Part shown: piece after piece, positions 34,928 to 45,917 of the stretch
How the letters are laid out: each line of letters opens with the position of its first letter
Numbering within the stretch: position 1 is the first letter of the stretch
Assembly: GCF_014267345.1 (NCBI RefSeq)
Contig: NZ_JACMYD010000001.1
Location: 1-64,000, forward strand
Source: Corynebacterium sp. zg-331
GTDB lineage: Bacteria; Actinomycetota; Actinomycetes; Mycobacteriales; Mycobacteriaceae
Direction: 5' to 3'
Length of the DNA stretch: 64,000 nt
Made by a program: the position numbers and the translations under genes
The notes under the pieces: model-generated
What the model saw: the letters and a program-made list of their open reading frames with translations, nothing else
Told to the model about the DNA's origin: nothing
Database searches by the model: none

Positions 34928-35860
34928 TTACACCAGCGCTGCCACGATGTCGTCGATGAGTCGCGCCGCAACCCTGGCGGTGCGCCCGTCCACGTCGAAG
35001 CGGGGGTTGAGTTCCGCCACGTCCACCAGGCGCAGCTTCCCGGAGGCCGCCGCTGCCCGCACCATCGCCCGGTAGGCGGCCAGGGAGACCCCCACGGCGG
35101 CGGGGGCGCTCACGCCGGGGGCCACGGCAGCAGGAAGCCCGTCGAGGTCGATGCTTAAGTGCAGGTGATCGGCGGTGTCGGCGGCCTCGGTAACGAGCGC
35201 CGCCGCGTCCTGAGGGCCGAGGGCGGCCAGCTCGTCGTCGGTGCGCACCTGCACCCCGAGTTCGCGGGCGGTATCGAAGAGCACGCGGGTGTTATTCGGC
35301 CGAGAAATCCCCAGCACGCTGTAGCGGAAGTCCTCGCCCACGTGCTCCGCGATCTGGAGGAAGGGCGTGCCGGAGGTGGGCCATTCGGCGCGGCGCAGGT
35401 CGAAGTGGGCATCCAGGTTCACGATCTGCACGCCCTGCGGGTGGGTGCGGCGCAGCCCCCGGTGGGTGGCCCAGGCCGTCTCGTGCCCGCCGCCCAGGGC
35501 GATCACGGTGTGCCCGCCCTGGGTCAGTGCCGCCACAACCTCGCTCACGCGCTCCTGCGCGGATTCTAAGTCGGTACCGGCGGTGACCACGTCGCCCGCG
35601 TCGTAGCGGGGCAGGTCGTCGTGGACAGCCAGGCTGCCCAGGGCCGCGCGCAGGGCCCTGGGTGCCTCGGCGGCGCCCTGCCGCCCGCCGTTGCGCCGCA
35701 CGCCCTCGTCCGAACGGAAGCCCAGCAGCGCCACACCGGGGGTGGCGTCCGCGGAGTCGAGCGGCTGCACCACCGAGTGCCAGCGGGCGTGTTCGGGGCC
35801 GGGGCCGTCGTTGCGGCCCGTCCAGGCGGCGGGGGCGATGTCGATACCGGGCAGGGTCAT
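34928..35860 (-). CDS. hutG: formimidoylglutamase (HutG)
   Basis: 310 residues. Arginase/agmatinase-family metal motifs: GGGHETAWA, NLDAHFDLR and SIDLDGLP. HutG hydrolyses formiminoglutamate to glutamate and formamide, the last step of histidine degradation. Its start follows the permease stop by 10 nt with a GAGGAGG site, so the two form an operon. Association with hutU/hutI across the intergenic region supports HutG over agmatinase. Confidence 0.88.
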   Translation of the reverse strand: MTLPGIDIAPAAWTGRNDGPGPEHARWHSVVQPLDSADATPGVALLGFRSDEGVRRNGGRQGAAEAPRALRAALGSLAVHDDLPRYDAGDVVTAGTDLESAQERVSEVVAALTQGGHTVIALGGGHETAWATHRGLRRTHPQGVQIVNLDAHFDLRRAEWPTSGTPFLQIAEHVGEDFRYSVLGISRPNNTRVLFDTARELGVQVRTDDELAALGPQDAAALVTEAADTADHLHLSIDLDGLPAAVAPGVSAPAAVGVSLAAYRAMVRAAAASGKLRLVDVAELNPRFDVDGRTARVAARLIDDIVAALV

Positions 35861-35870
35861 GGTTCCTCCT

Positions 35871-37349
35871 CTAAGCGACGTCGGCGATCTGCCGGTGGCG
35901 GCCCGTGGCATAGTACAGGGCGGTCATCACAGCGAGGAAGCCCACGCCCACGCCCAGGGCCAGCCAGTATTCCGATTGCCACACCATGATGCCAAAGGCG
36001 AAGAGGATAAAGCCGACGGCGAAGTACTGGCCCCAGGGCCAGAAGGGGACGGGAAAGGCGAGGTTGTGCTCCTCGGCGGGGTCGAGGCGACGCCGCGAGG
36101 CCACGTGGGCCAGCAGGATCATCAGCCAGACGTAGATGGTGGCGAAGGTCGCCAGGGCCGCGACGATGGTAAAGATCCGCTCCGGGAGCACCGCATTGAG
36201 CACCACGCCCACGGTGAGCACCGCCACCAGCGCCAGGGTGGTGACGATGGGCACGCCCCGGCGGTTCGCGCGCCCCAGGGCCGAGGGGGCCAGCCTGGCG
36301 CGCGCCATGCCGGTGATCACGCGGCCCGCGCCGAAGAGATCGGAATTAATGGCCGAAAGCGCGGCGGTAATCACCACCGCGTTGAGCAGCGCGGCGGCCC
36401 AATTGACCCCCAGGGTGGAGAAGATCTGTACGAAGGGCGACTCCTCGCCGTCGATCGCCGTCCAGGGATTGAGCACCAGAATCACCAGGATTGCCAGCAC
36501 ATAAAAGAGCAAAATGCGCACCGGTACCGTGTTCACGGCCTTAGGGATTGTCCTTTCCGGCTCCTCGGCCTCTGCGCCTGCCACGCCGATGATCTCCGTG
36601 CCGCCGAAGGCAAAGAGCACCAGGATAAAGGCTGAGATCATGCCGCCAATACCGTGCGGGAAAAAGCCGCCGTCCGCCCACAGGTGGGAAATGCTGCTGG
36701 TCTCCGGGCTCGACCCCAGGCCAAAGGCCAGGATCGCCGCGCCGCCCAGGATCATGGCGATCACCGCGCTCACCTTGATGAGGGTAAAAGCAAACTCCAG
36801 CTCCCCGAACAACCGCACGCTGGCTAGGTTCGCGGCACCCACTACACACAAGGTGACGGCCACCCACACCCACTGCGGGGTATCCGGGAACCAGAGCCGC
36901 ATGTAGATGGCGATGGCCGTGAGATCCGCCAGGCATACGATCAACATCTCAAAGGCGTACATCCAGCCGGTGATATAGCCCGCCCATGGCCCCAGATAGC
37001 GGCGGGTGTACTCCGCAAACGAACCCGTGATGGGGCTGGCCACCGCCATCTCGCCCAGGGCGCGCAGCATGAAATACACCACCGCTCCCGCGATGAGGTA
37101 CACCAACAGCACCGAGGGACCGGCGGCCTGGATGGCACCGGCGGAGCCGTAGAATAGGCCCGTGCCGATGGCCGAGCCCAGGGCGATGAAGTGGATGTGG
37201 CGGGCGCGCAGGCCCTTGGGGGGCGCGGCCTTGGCGGTCGAGGCGCCGAGGGTGGTGTCGACGCCGTGGGCGCCGTTATCCTGAGCGCTCGCGGCGCGGG
37301 CGGCGGAGCCGCGTGGCGGGTTCTGCGGAGACTGCGCGGGCTGCGGCAC
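35871..37349 (-). CDS. APC-family amino-acid permease, probable histidine (HutT-like) transporter
   Basis: 492 residues with 12 predicted membrane helices. The N-terminal IALGSAIGTGLFYGSAGAIQ is the conserved first-helix GxG motif, followed by GEMAVASPITGSFAEYTRRYLG (key residues EMA, SFAEY) of the AAT branch. It is co-transcribed with hutG, so histidine or an aromatic amino acid is the likely substrate. Nearest types are ProY/LysP/AroP-like. Confidence 0.85.
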   Translation of the reverse strand: MPQPAQSPQNPPRGSAARAASAQDNGAHGVDTTLGASTAKAAPPKGLRARHIHFIALGSAIGTGLFYGSAGAIQAAGPSVLLVYLIAGAVVYFMLRALGEMAVASPITGSFAEYTRRYLGPWAGYITGWMYAFEMLIVCLADLTAIAIYMRLWFPDTPQWVWVAVTLCVVGAANLASVRLFGELEFAFTLIKVSAVIAMILGGAAILAFGLGSSPETSSISHLWADGGFFPHGIGGMISAFILVLFAFGGTEIIGVAGAEAEEPERTIPKAVNTVPVRILLFYVLAILVILVLNPWTAIDGEESPFVQIFSTLGVNWAAALLNAVVITAALSAINSDLFGAGRVITGMARARLAPSALGRANRRGVPIVTTLALVAVLTVGVVLNAVLPERIFTIVAALATFATIYVWLMILLAHVASRRRLDPAEEHNLAFPVPFWPWGQYFAVGFILFAFGIMVWQSEYWLALGVGVGFLAVMTALYYATGRHRQIADVA

Positions 37350-38334
37350 GGTGATCCTCCCTGCGTTGGGGTCTTAAGGTTCGCGGGGTGCAACCGGCGC
37401 ACGGCGCCGTATGGTGCGCACCACGGAATCTTTCTTAATGTGATAGTAGAGGGTGGGGTAGGGGAGGGTAGTGGATGGGGTGGGTAACGGGTGAGGGCAA
37501 GATAATCTTGCAAGAAAATGAGATGCCAATGAAGTTTTATTGAATGTTGGGTATTGATTTAATTTCCGGGTTTCGGTATCTGAGTGATGCTGGAAGGTTT
37601 ATTTTTTCGCAGGGAATGCTTCAGAAGTATTATCTACTCCCCGGGGGTGTGGGATAATCTTGAAGAGGATGAATTGAGAGAAATATCCTATAGGTATGGA
37701 TGGGATGGCGGCCCGGTATCTGATCTATGTATCTCCCGGAGGGTATAGATAGGGGCTGGCGCCTGGAGTAATGGGTATCGGTTAAGTGCTGGCAGTGTTA
37801 TAAAGCTTCAAATGCTAGTGATTACATTAAAAAAGTTATCGCTCAGCTAGTATATAAAAATTCTTCCAAGGAGATTTGTAATCTATATGGGGCGTTGTGT
37901 TGCGGCGAAGAAATTTCAACTTTGGAATGGGCTAAGCGGGATTTTCCGGCAGGGGAGTGATTGTGTCAGGGAAGGGTGGGTGGTTATTTTGTTCTTTTGT
38001 AAAACGTATGGATCGGAGGATCTATTTTCCCTAAGTCTGCATGTAGTGGTTTTCCTGAGGGGGTCGGACGGGGATAATTCTACACATAGCAGATAGGGGT
38101 GTTTGTATTGATGGGCCAGAAATTGGGGTATTGGCAAGAAATTTTAAGAGGAAAGTTCTTTGTCGCAATGAGGGGAAGGGAGTAATATTATGCTGTCTAT
38201 CGCGGATGCTTGCCAAAGTGGTAAAATTATTACCCAATGTAATATGTGGGGCGCCGTACATTCATAACTACATGATTATCTCATAGCGATTGTATTATTT
38301 TGCACTAATTGTGTAGTGAATTATCATATTTTAT
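37350..38334. other. long AT-rich intergenic region between the divergent hut arms
   Basis: 985 nt, clearly lower in GC than its surroundings from about 37440 on (for example 37500-37880 and 38100-38334). No frame shows a domain; the best (37887-38096, 69 codons) lacks support. It must contain divergent promoters for the permease-hutG operon and hutR. It may be a decayed gene or acquired DNA. Confidence 0.5.
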
Positions 38335-39084
38335 ATGACCCACGTGCCTGCCGCCCGCAACACGCTGCGCATCCTCACGCTGCTTTCTTCCATTGACGTC
38401 CCTATCTCCGCCGCCCGCATTCGCGCGGAGCTGGATCTGCCGCGCTCTACCACCTATCACCTGCTTACGGAGATGGAGCGGGCCGGTTACGTGGTGCGCA
38501 TCCCGGAGACCCGCACCTGGGGTCTGGGCCTGGTGGCCTATTCGATGGCCAATGCCTACGTCACGCAGCAGCCCTTGGTGCGCCTGGCGCGTCGCCCGCT
38601 GCAATCCTTAGCGGAGTCGGTGGGCGGCTCGGCGCACCTGTCTCGTCTGGCGGGCTCGGAGGTTGTGTACCTGCTGGAGGTGCGTGGCCCCCGGGCGGTG
38701 TCCCTGGTCACGCAGGAGGGGGTGCGCCTGGTGGCGCTGGGCACGGCCTCGGGGCGGGTGATGTTGGCGCACTTGCCGGAGTCGGAGGCGAAGGCCGCCT
38801 ACGCGCCGCATGGGGCCGGCACCTCGTGGGGGCGCGTGCGCCGCGATCTGAGTCTTATCCGCGAGCGCGGTTGGACGGAGGAGGTCGAGGAGGTGAGCCG
38901 CGGTCAGCACAGCCTGGCGGTGGCGGTGCTGGATCACGTGGGCCGCCCGGCGGCGGCCCTGGCGGTGACCTTCCCGGTGGGAACCCTGGCCGAGCAAGAC
39001 CGAAGGCGCATTATCGGCCGCCTGAAAGGGCAGGCGAACAAGGTGGCTAGTCACCTCTATGGGATCGTGCTAGATTCACCATAA
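38335..39084 (+). CDS. hutR: IclR-family regulator, probable HutR
   Basis: 249 residues. N-terminal winged helix (ARNTLRILTLLSSIDVPIS, LPRSTTYHLLTEMERAGYVV) followed by the IclR effector domain (SAHLSRLAGSEVVYLLEV, ASGRVMLAHL, SLAVAVLDHVG). In C. resistens an IclR-type HutR controls the hut genes, and this gene lies between the two arms of a hut cluster. The ATG is preceded by AT-rich DNA with no clear ribosome site, so the transcript may be leaderless. Confidence 0.85.
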   Translation: MTHVPAARNTLRILTLLSSIDVPISAARIRAELDLPRSTTYHLLTEMERAGYVVRIPETRTWGLGLVAYSMANAYVTQQPLVRLARRPLQSLAESVGGSAHLSRLAGSEVVYLLEVRGPRAVSLVTQEGVRLVALGTASGRVMLAHLPESEAKAAYAPHGAGTSWGRVRRDLSLIRERGWTEEVEEVSRGQHSLAVAVLDHVGRPAAALAVTFPVGTLAEQDRRRIIGRLKGQANKVASHLYGIVLDSP

Positions 39085-39209
39085 ACTGCGCTTGGCTGTC
39101 GCGCAGACCACTTTCTGATGTATTCCTGCGGTTCCCGTGGGGCGTCGGTGCGGTCTGTCGCGCCTGTGCTCGCTCGGGGCCGCCGAGTCTATAAAGGAGC
39201 GGAAAAATC

Positions 39210-39392
39210 ATGCCGTCCATTGCGGCCAGCGCGCGCAAACTCGCACAAGGCCAAGCATCACCCCGCAACTCAACCCCCATCACCCTCCGCCCCGGCCTCC
39301 TTACTCCCGCCGAGGTGGTGGCCGTCGCCCGCTATGCCGCACCCGTAGAAATCGCCTCGGAGACCCGAGAGGCCGTGGGGGAGCTGAGCTAG
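39210..39392 (+). pseudogene. hutH: histidine ammonia-lyase N-terminal remnant (hutH stub)
   Basis: A 60-codon frame with a good AAAGGAG site. After a short lead it reads ITLRPGLLTPAEVVAVAR and APVEIASETREAV, the expected first 40 residues of HutH (beta strand, LT.AEV.AVAR, then the helix before the first conserved region). A TAG then ends the frame 2 nt before the transporter ATG. The remaining 460 or so residues, including the Ala-Ser-Gly MIO motif, are missing. The stub is still in operon position. Confidence 0.75.
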
Positions 39393-39394
39393 CC

Positions 39395-40702
39395 ATGACG
39401 ACCTCAACGAAGGCAACCCCCGGCCTGTGGCGGCTATTCGTCTATAGCGCCGTCGGCATCATCGTGTTTTTTCTTCCGGTGACGTTCCGGGGCAAGAGCA
39501 CCATCCTTTTGGATCACATGGTCACCCTCCTGCGCGAGCTGCTGGGCCCTGCGGTGGGTTGGGTGGTGGGCGCGCTGGTGCTCTACGGCACCGTGCGCGG
39601 GTTGCGCAGGACCTCGTGGCGCAACCCCACCCAGGCGGTCTTTGGCCTGCTCTCGGTGGCGGGCCTGGGTGTGGCAGCCATGATCCTCACCGGTACCCTG
39701 CCCGCGGTGCTGGCCCGTCCCGATCTAGTGCCCTTCCTGTGGGAGAAGATCGCCATTCCGGTGGCACTGATCATCCCCGTGGGCTCGGCCTTTCTGGCCC
39801 TGCTGGTGGGCTATGGCCTCATGGAGTTCGTGGGCGTGCTCATGCAGCCGGTCATGCGGCCACTGTGGCGCACCCCGGGCCGCTCGGCCATCGACGCCGT
39901 GACGAGCTTCGTGGGCAGCTACTCCCTGGGCATGTTGATTACCGACCGGGTGTACCGTCAGGGGCGCTATACCGCGCGGGAGGCGGCGATCATCGCCACC
40001 GGCTTCTCCACGGTCTCGGCGGCCTTCATGGTGGTGGTGGCCGGCACCCTGGGCCTGATGGACTACTGGGGCCAGTACTTTGCCGTGAGCCTGGTGGTGA
40101 CCTTTGCCGTTACGGCGATCACGGTGTGGATTCCGCCGCTGAGCGTCATCCCCGCCGAGCACTATCCGGGGGCCACCCCGGACCCGGAACCGAAAGTCAC
40201 CACCGGGCGCCTCGCGGCGGCCTGGGCGGCGGCCAGGGAGGCCCTGGGCCGGGCCCCGAGCCTGGGCCGGGCGGTGGGAGAGAACTTCCTTGACGGCCTG
40301 CGCATGAGCGCGGCGGTGGTGCCCTCGATCCTGTCGGTGGGCGTGCTGGGCCTGGTGTTGGCCACCTACACCCGCGTGTTTGACCTGCTGGGCTACCTCT
40401 TTTACCCGGTGGCCTGGCTGGTGCGCCTACCGGAGCCGCTGCTGGCGGGCAAGGCGGCGGCCCTGGGCATCGCGGAGATGCTGCTGCCTGCCACGGTAGT
40501 GGCGGAGGCCGATTCCCTGGTGCTGCGCTTTGTTATCGGCGTGGTCTCGGTGAGCACGGTGATCTTCTTCTCCGGGCTGGTGCCCTGCATCATGGCCACC
40601 TCCGTGCCGCTGCGGCTGTGGCAGCTGGTGGTGATCTGGTTCGAACGCGTGGCGCTGAGCATCCTGCTGGCCACGCCGCTGGCGTACCTGCTCGTCGGTT
40701 GA
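39395..40702 (+). CDS. YjiH-like nucleoside-recognition (Gate) membrane transporter
   Basis: 435 residues with about ten membrane helices. It has YjiH-family hallmarks: VFFLPVTFRGKSTI in the first helix, a Gate-domain region VTSFVGSYSLGMLITDRVYRQGRYTAREAAIIATGF (key residues SYSLG, YTAREA), and a second Gate half GIAEMLLPATVVAEADSLVLRF. Proteins of this type occur in hut clusters of Gram-positives. Between the hutH stub and hutU it is a good candidate for histidine or urocanate uptake; the substrate is inferred. Confidence 0.8.
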   Translation: MTTSTKATPGLWRLFVYSAVGIIVFFLPVTFRGKSTILLDHMVTLLRELLGPAVGWVVGALVLYGTVRGLRRTSWRNPTQAVFGLLSVAGLGVAAMILTGTLPAVLARPDLVPFLWEKIAIPVALIIPVGSAFLALLVGYGLMEFVGVLMQPVMRPLWRTPGRSAIDAVTSFVGSYSLGMLITDRVYRQGRYTAREAAIIATGFSTVSAAFMVVVAGTLGLMDYWGQYFAVSLVVTFAVTAITVWIPPLSVIPAEHYPGATPDPEPKVTTGRLAAAWAAAREALGRAPSLGRAVGENFLDGLRMSAAVVPSILSVGVLGLVLATYTRVFDLLGYLFYPVAWLVRLPEPLLAGKAAALGIAEMLLPATVVAEADSLVLRFVIGVVSVSTVIFFSGLVPCIMATSVPLRLWQLVVIWFERVALSILLATPLAYLLVG

Positions 40703-40890
40703 GTCTGGTATTTCAGACACCTTGCCCGCGCGCACCCTGGAACCTCGGGTGTGTTGCGCCTTACGATCGTGATCGTCATTCTTGAGCACCACAGTGCCGG
40801 CCCGACGTAGCGGGAATGACAGCCCCGGTCCCAAAGGCCGGATTCCCGCCGCAGTGGGCGTTGGCACGCGATGTTTTTGGAGGAAGATTC

Positions 40891-42579
<1,689 letters not shown>

Positions 42580-42584
42580 AACAT

Positions 42585-43763
42585 ATGGCCACGCTCTTTA
42601 CCGGAATCTCCGAGCTGCGCACCGTCTCCGAGGCGGGCACCCTGCGCGACGCCGCCCTGGTGGCTGAGGACGGCGCGGTGGCCTGGATCGGGCCCGCCGG
42701 TGACGCCCCTGCCTGCGACGACGCCGTGGACCTCGGCGGGCGTGCCGTGCTGCCCGGTTGGGTGGACTCGCACAGCCACATGATCTTCGACGGCGACCGC
42801 GCCGAGGAGTTCGAGGCCCGCATGGCGGGCCAGGACTACGCCGCCGGGGGCATCGCCGTGACCATGGAGGCCACCCGCAGTGCCGGGGAGTCACGCCTGC
42901 GCGCGCTGCTGCGCCGACGCCTGGCGGCCGCGCGCGCCGGGGGTACCACCTGCATGGAGACCAAGACCGGCTACGGCCTGGATGTCTCCTCCGAGGAGAT
43001 GGCGGCTCGGATTGCCGCCGAGGCGGTGGACGAGGTGACCTTCCTGGGGGCGCACGTGGTGCCCCCAGGCGCGGATGCCGAGGAATACGTGGAGCTGGTG
43101 TGCGGGGAGATGCTCGCCGCCGTGGCCCCGCACGCCGGGTGGATCGACGTGTTCTGCGAGCGCGGTGCCTTTAGCGAGGAGCAGTCCCGCCGCGTGTTGG
43201 AGGCGGGCCGGGCCGCGGGCCTGGGGCTGCGGGTGCACGGCAATCAGCTGGGCGAGGGGCCGGGCGTGCGCCTGGCCGTGAAGCTGGGGGCCGCCAGCGT
43301 GGATCACGTCAATTACGTCGATGACGAGGACGTCGCCGCCCTGGCCGCCTCGGAAACGGTGGCCACGGTGCTGCCCGCCTGCGACCTCTCCACCCGCCAA
43401 CCCCTGGCCCCCGCCCGCCGGCTGCTCGACGCCGGGGCGCACGTGGCCATCGCCTCCAACCTCAACCCCGGCACCTCCTATACCTCGGCCATGACGTTCT
43501 GCGTGGCCACGGCCGTGTTGCAGCAGCGCCTCTCGCTCGACGAGGCCATCGCCGCGGCCACCGCGGGGGGAGCGCGCGCGCTGCGCCGCCACGACGTGGG
43601 CGGTGGGCGCGACGCCCAGGGCCGCCCCGCCAAGGGCACCCTGACGGTGGGGGCGGCGGCCGATCTGCACGTGCTCGATGCCCCGCACGCGATCGACCTC
43701 GCCTACCGCCCTGGCATGCCGCTGACCTGGCGCACGTACGTGGCGGGCGAGCGGGTGGCCTAA
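42585..43763 (+). CDS. hutI: imidazolonepropionase
   Basis: 392 residues of the amidohydrolase fold. Metal ligands HSH in VDSHSHMIF; substrate and metal segments ETKTGYGLD, FLGAHVVPPG, RVHGNQLGEG and SVDHVNYVDDEDV; and a late motif IASNLNPGTSY. In many HutI proteins the last motif is (S/A)TD.NPG with a metal/catalytic Asp; here residue 292 is Asn. Some actinobacterial HutI may share this. ATG 5 nt after the hutU stop, with an AAGGAGG site. Confidence 0.92.
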   Translation: MATLFTGISELRTVSEAGTLRDAALVAEDGAVAWIGPAGDAPACDDAVDLGGRAVLPGWVDSHSHMIFDGDRAEEFEARMAGQDYAAGGIAVTMEATRSAGESRLRALLRRRLAAARAGGTTCMETKTGYGLDVSSEEMAARIAAEAVDEVTFLGAHVVPPGADAEEYVELVCGEMLAAVAPHAGWIDVFCERGAFSEEQSRRVLEAGRAAGLGLRVHGNQLGEGPGVRLAVKLGAASVDHVNYVDDEDVAALAASETVATVLPACDLSTRQPLAPARRLLDAGAHVAIASNLNPGTSYTSAMTFCVATAVLQQRLSLDEAIAAATAGGARALRRHDVGGGRDAQGRPAKGTLTVGAAADLHVLDAPHAIDLAYRPGMPLTWRTYVAGERVA

Positions 43764-43770
43764 CCTCGGC

Positions 43771-43807
43771 GTTGTGTGGCGGGTGGGAATCACTTCCGTC
43801 ACACAAC
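43771..43807. terminator. hairpin between hutI and the convergent FAD gene
   Basis: GTTGTGTG (43771-43778) pairs with CACACAAC (43800-43807) between convergent stops. Possible bidirectional terminator; T-runs are poor. Confidence 0.35.
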
Positions 43808-43818
43808 GATGGGAAAGA

Positions 43819-45558
43819 TCAGCTGCCCAGCGCCACCGCCAGCGCGTGCCGGGCGGCCCGGTCGGTCTCCTGGAGCATGAGCGGGTCGGAGCCGGGTATG
43901 GGGGAGATGGTGGTGTCCGGCATCTGGGCGTGGGTGGGAATGCCGATGAGGTGTACGCGCGGGTCGGGGGCGCCGTCGGGATTGATGAGCACCCTGGTGG
44001 TGGCGTCGGTCTCCGGGGAGCCGCTGCCCGCAAAGGAGCGCCAGCGCCCGTCGAGGCAGCGGGCCAGGGGGTCGGCGGAGGCGCGGACGTCGAATGCGTG
44101 CATCCAAGCGTCGACGAGCACCCGGCCCGAGCGGGACTCGGTGCTGGTGGCCGCGCGCAGGGTGAAGCGCTCGTCCGCCTCCACCCGCGCCCCGGCGCCC
44201 ATCATGGTGACTAGTCCGGCGTCGATGAGCGCGAGGAGCTGGCGGCTGCGAAACAGCGGCGGGCCGGACCCCACCATCTGGCCTAAGGCCATGAACCCGC
44301 GCAGCGCGGGCAGGGACTCCGGGGTGTAGCGGCCCTGGGCGCCCAGGAGGGACACCGGCTTGCGCGCCGCGCTGATCTCCCATAGGGCGGCCTTGGTGGC
44401 ATCGCGCTCCCCGGCAGCGGCCGCGCGAATATCCTCGCCCAGTCGCCCGGCGATGCGCTCGGTGACCTGCTCGGGGGTGCCGGTCATCCCGGATAGCGGG
44501 TGCAGCCAGGCCGCGGGGTCAAAGGCCGGGTCGGCGTCTCGGGCGTCGCGGACGATGTCGGGCCAGACCTCGCGGAAGTCGATCGGCGCGGTGCCGGGGG
44601 AGAGCCTGGCGATGGCCTCCTTGAGGTGACGCAGCCGCGGCGTGGGCGGCAGGGCGCGGTAATCGGACTTGGGCAGGAAAGGGTAGCCGCGGCGGGAACC
44701 CACCGCGATGCGCGGCTCGCGGCCCGAGGGGAGGTAGCGCAGCCCAGAGCGGGTGGGGGCCTCCTCGAAGCGGCCGCCGCGGCCCAGGGTAAGCAACGCC
44801 ATGACGTCGAAGAAGCCCATGCCCAGGCCGCGGGCGAGCACCTGCTCGCCGGGGCGGATGGCGTCGAGGTTCTGCTCCACGGGGTTGTCGGGGCGCACCC
44901 AGAGCAGGTCGTGCGCGGTGGCCGCGCGGTGCAGTCTCTTCTCCTCCGGCGTGCGGGCGGGCACCTGCCACCCCAGGGTCAGCACCGTGGCGTGGGCGGG
45001 CAGGCGGGTGCCGTCGGCCAGATCGATGAGGTCGAGGCCCGAGGACTCGGCCCGCCGCAGGCCGACGGCGCGGTGGCGGTGTTCGCGCACCGTCACGGCG
45101 GGCGGCAGGCGCCGCAGGGCCAGCTCGTAGCACCAGCGCAGGTAGGCGCCGTAGAGCGCCCGGCTGGGGTGGGACCAGGCCTCGGTGGCTCGGGCCTCGG
45201 CGAGGAAGGCGTCCCGGGTGGTGGCGTCGGCGGGGTGCTCCCACCAGGCGCGCGCCGCGGCCTCGGGCACGTCCGCCTCGCCGCGCAGGAGGCGTATCCA
45301 CTCGTAGAGGGTGGGGCCCTCGGTTACGGGGGCGCCCACCGAGGAGCCCGGTTCGGTAAAGAGGGTGACCTTGGCCGCCAGGGTGTTCATGCACAGGGTG
45401 CGGGTCTGCTCGGGGTCCCAGACGCGTCCCGAGCCCAGGGGGGCATCGTCGATGAGGTGGAGGGTCAGGGGTGAGGCGGGGCGGGCGGCGGCGATGCGCT
45501 CGACGACGGAGACGCCGCGCGGGCCCATCCCTATGACGGCGATGGCGGGGGTAGTCAT
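43819..45558 (-). CDS. FAD/NAD(P)-binding protein, FAD_NAD_binding_9-like
   Basis: 579 residues. N-terminal dinucleotide fold IAVIGMGPRGVSVVERIAAA. The spacing of GxGPRG and following segments (WDPEQTRTLCMNTLA, GLGMGFFDVMALLTLGRGG) is that of the FAD_NAD_binding_9 domain, seen in large stand-alone proteins often near amino-acid or siderophore genes. The reaction is unknown. It converges on hutI. Confidence 0.8.
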   Translation of the reverse strand: MTTPAIAVIGMGPRGVSVVERIAAARPASPLTLHLIDDAPLGSGRVWDPEQTRTLCMNTLAAKVTLFTEPGSSVGAPVTEGPTLYEWIRLLRGEADVPEAAARAWWEHPADATTRDAFLAEARATEAWSHPSRALYGAYLRWCYELALRRLPPAVTVREHRHRAVGLRRAESSGLDLIDLADGTRLPAHATVLTLGWQVPARTPEEKRLHRAATAHDLLWVRPDNPVEQNLDAIRPGEQVLARGLGMGFFDVMALLTLGRGGRFEEAPTRSGLRYLPSGREPRIAVGSRRGYPFLPKSDYRALPPTPRLRHLKEAIARLSPGTAPIDFREVWPDIVRDARDADPAFDPAAWLHPLSGMTGTPEQVTERIAGRLGEDIRAAAAGERDATKAALWEISAARKPVSLLGAQGRYTPESLPALRGFMALGQMVGSGPPLFRSRQLLALIDAGLVTMMGAGARVEADERFTLRAATSTESRSGRVLVDAWMHAFDVRASADPLARCLDGRWRSFAGSGSPETDATTRVLINPDGAPDPRVHLIGIPTHAQMPDTTISPIPGSDPLMLQETDRAARHALAVALGS

Positions 45559-45595
45559 GGCGCCATTGTGGCATAGGGCGATCGGCTGACCGTAA

Positions 45596-45611
45596 TAGAC
45601 CGATCTGTCTT
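45596..45611 (+). promoter_or_regulatory. TetR-type palindromic operator 1
   Basis: TAGACCGATCTGTCTT, an AGAC-N6-GTCT dyad characteristic of TetR-family operators, 38 nt upstream of the FAD-gene start. A weak DtxR-like sequence (core TAGCCTAA) lies at 45632-45650. Confidence 0.5.
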
Positions 45612-45672
45612 TATTGTCTTGTTACTGTTTGTGTGATTAGCCTAAAATGCAGGAAAATATCCTTTATCAGAA

Positions 45673-45688
45673 TAGACAGATCAGTCTA
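45673..45688 (+). promoter_or_regulatory. TetR-type palindromic operator 2
   Basis: TAGACAGATCAGTCTA, sharing the AGAC-N6-GTCT half-sites with operator 1 and placed 13 nt before the ATG of a vestigial reading frame. Confidence 0.5.
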
Positions 45689-45700
45689 TAAAGGTGTGGA

Positions 45701-45917
45701 ATGAAGAAAGCCGTGGGTGCGCCCCGCCGATAGCCTCACCCACGTGGAGGCCGGCGTGTAGAGAGGAATAGCACCTGCGCGCCCGAGGCCTGCGGGTCTA
45801 TTCCGTGCTCACCAACGGGGCGAACAACCCCTTATTGCTTCCACGTCCGCCACCCGCTGCTGGCGGACGTCCGGGCGAGCCGGAATTTCCGCGCCGCTTC
45901 CGATACAATACCCACGC
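45701..45917 (+). pseudogene. possible vestige of a TetR-type regulator gene
   Basis: ATG at 45701 gives MKKAVGAPRR and then TAG. This resembles the basic start of TetR proteins, and operator 2 lies just upstream. What follows to crtB has no continuing helix-turn-helix, so this is only a suggestion. Confidence 0.25.

Noticed and set aside
37887-38096. 69-codon frame in the hut intergenic region
   Set aside because: No start signal, domain or typical codon pattern; the region is AT-rich throughout.
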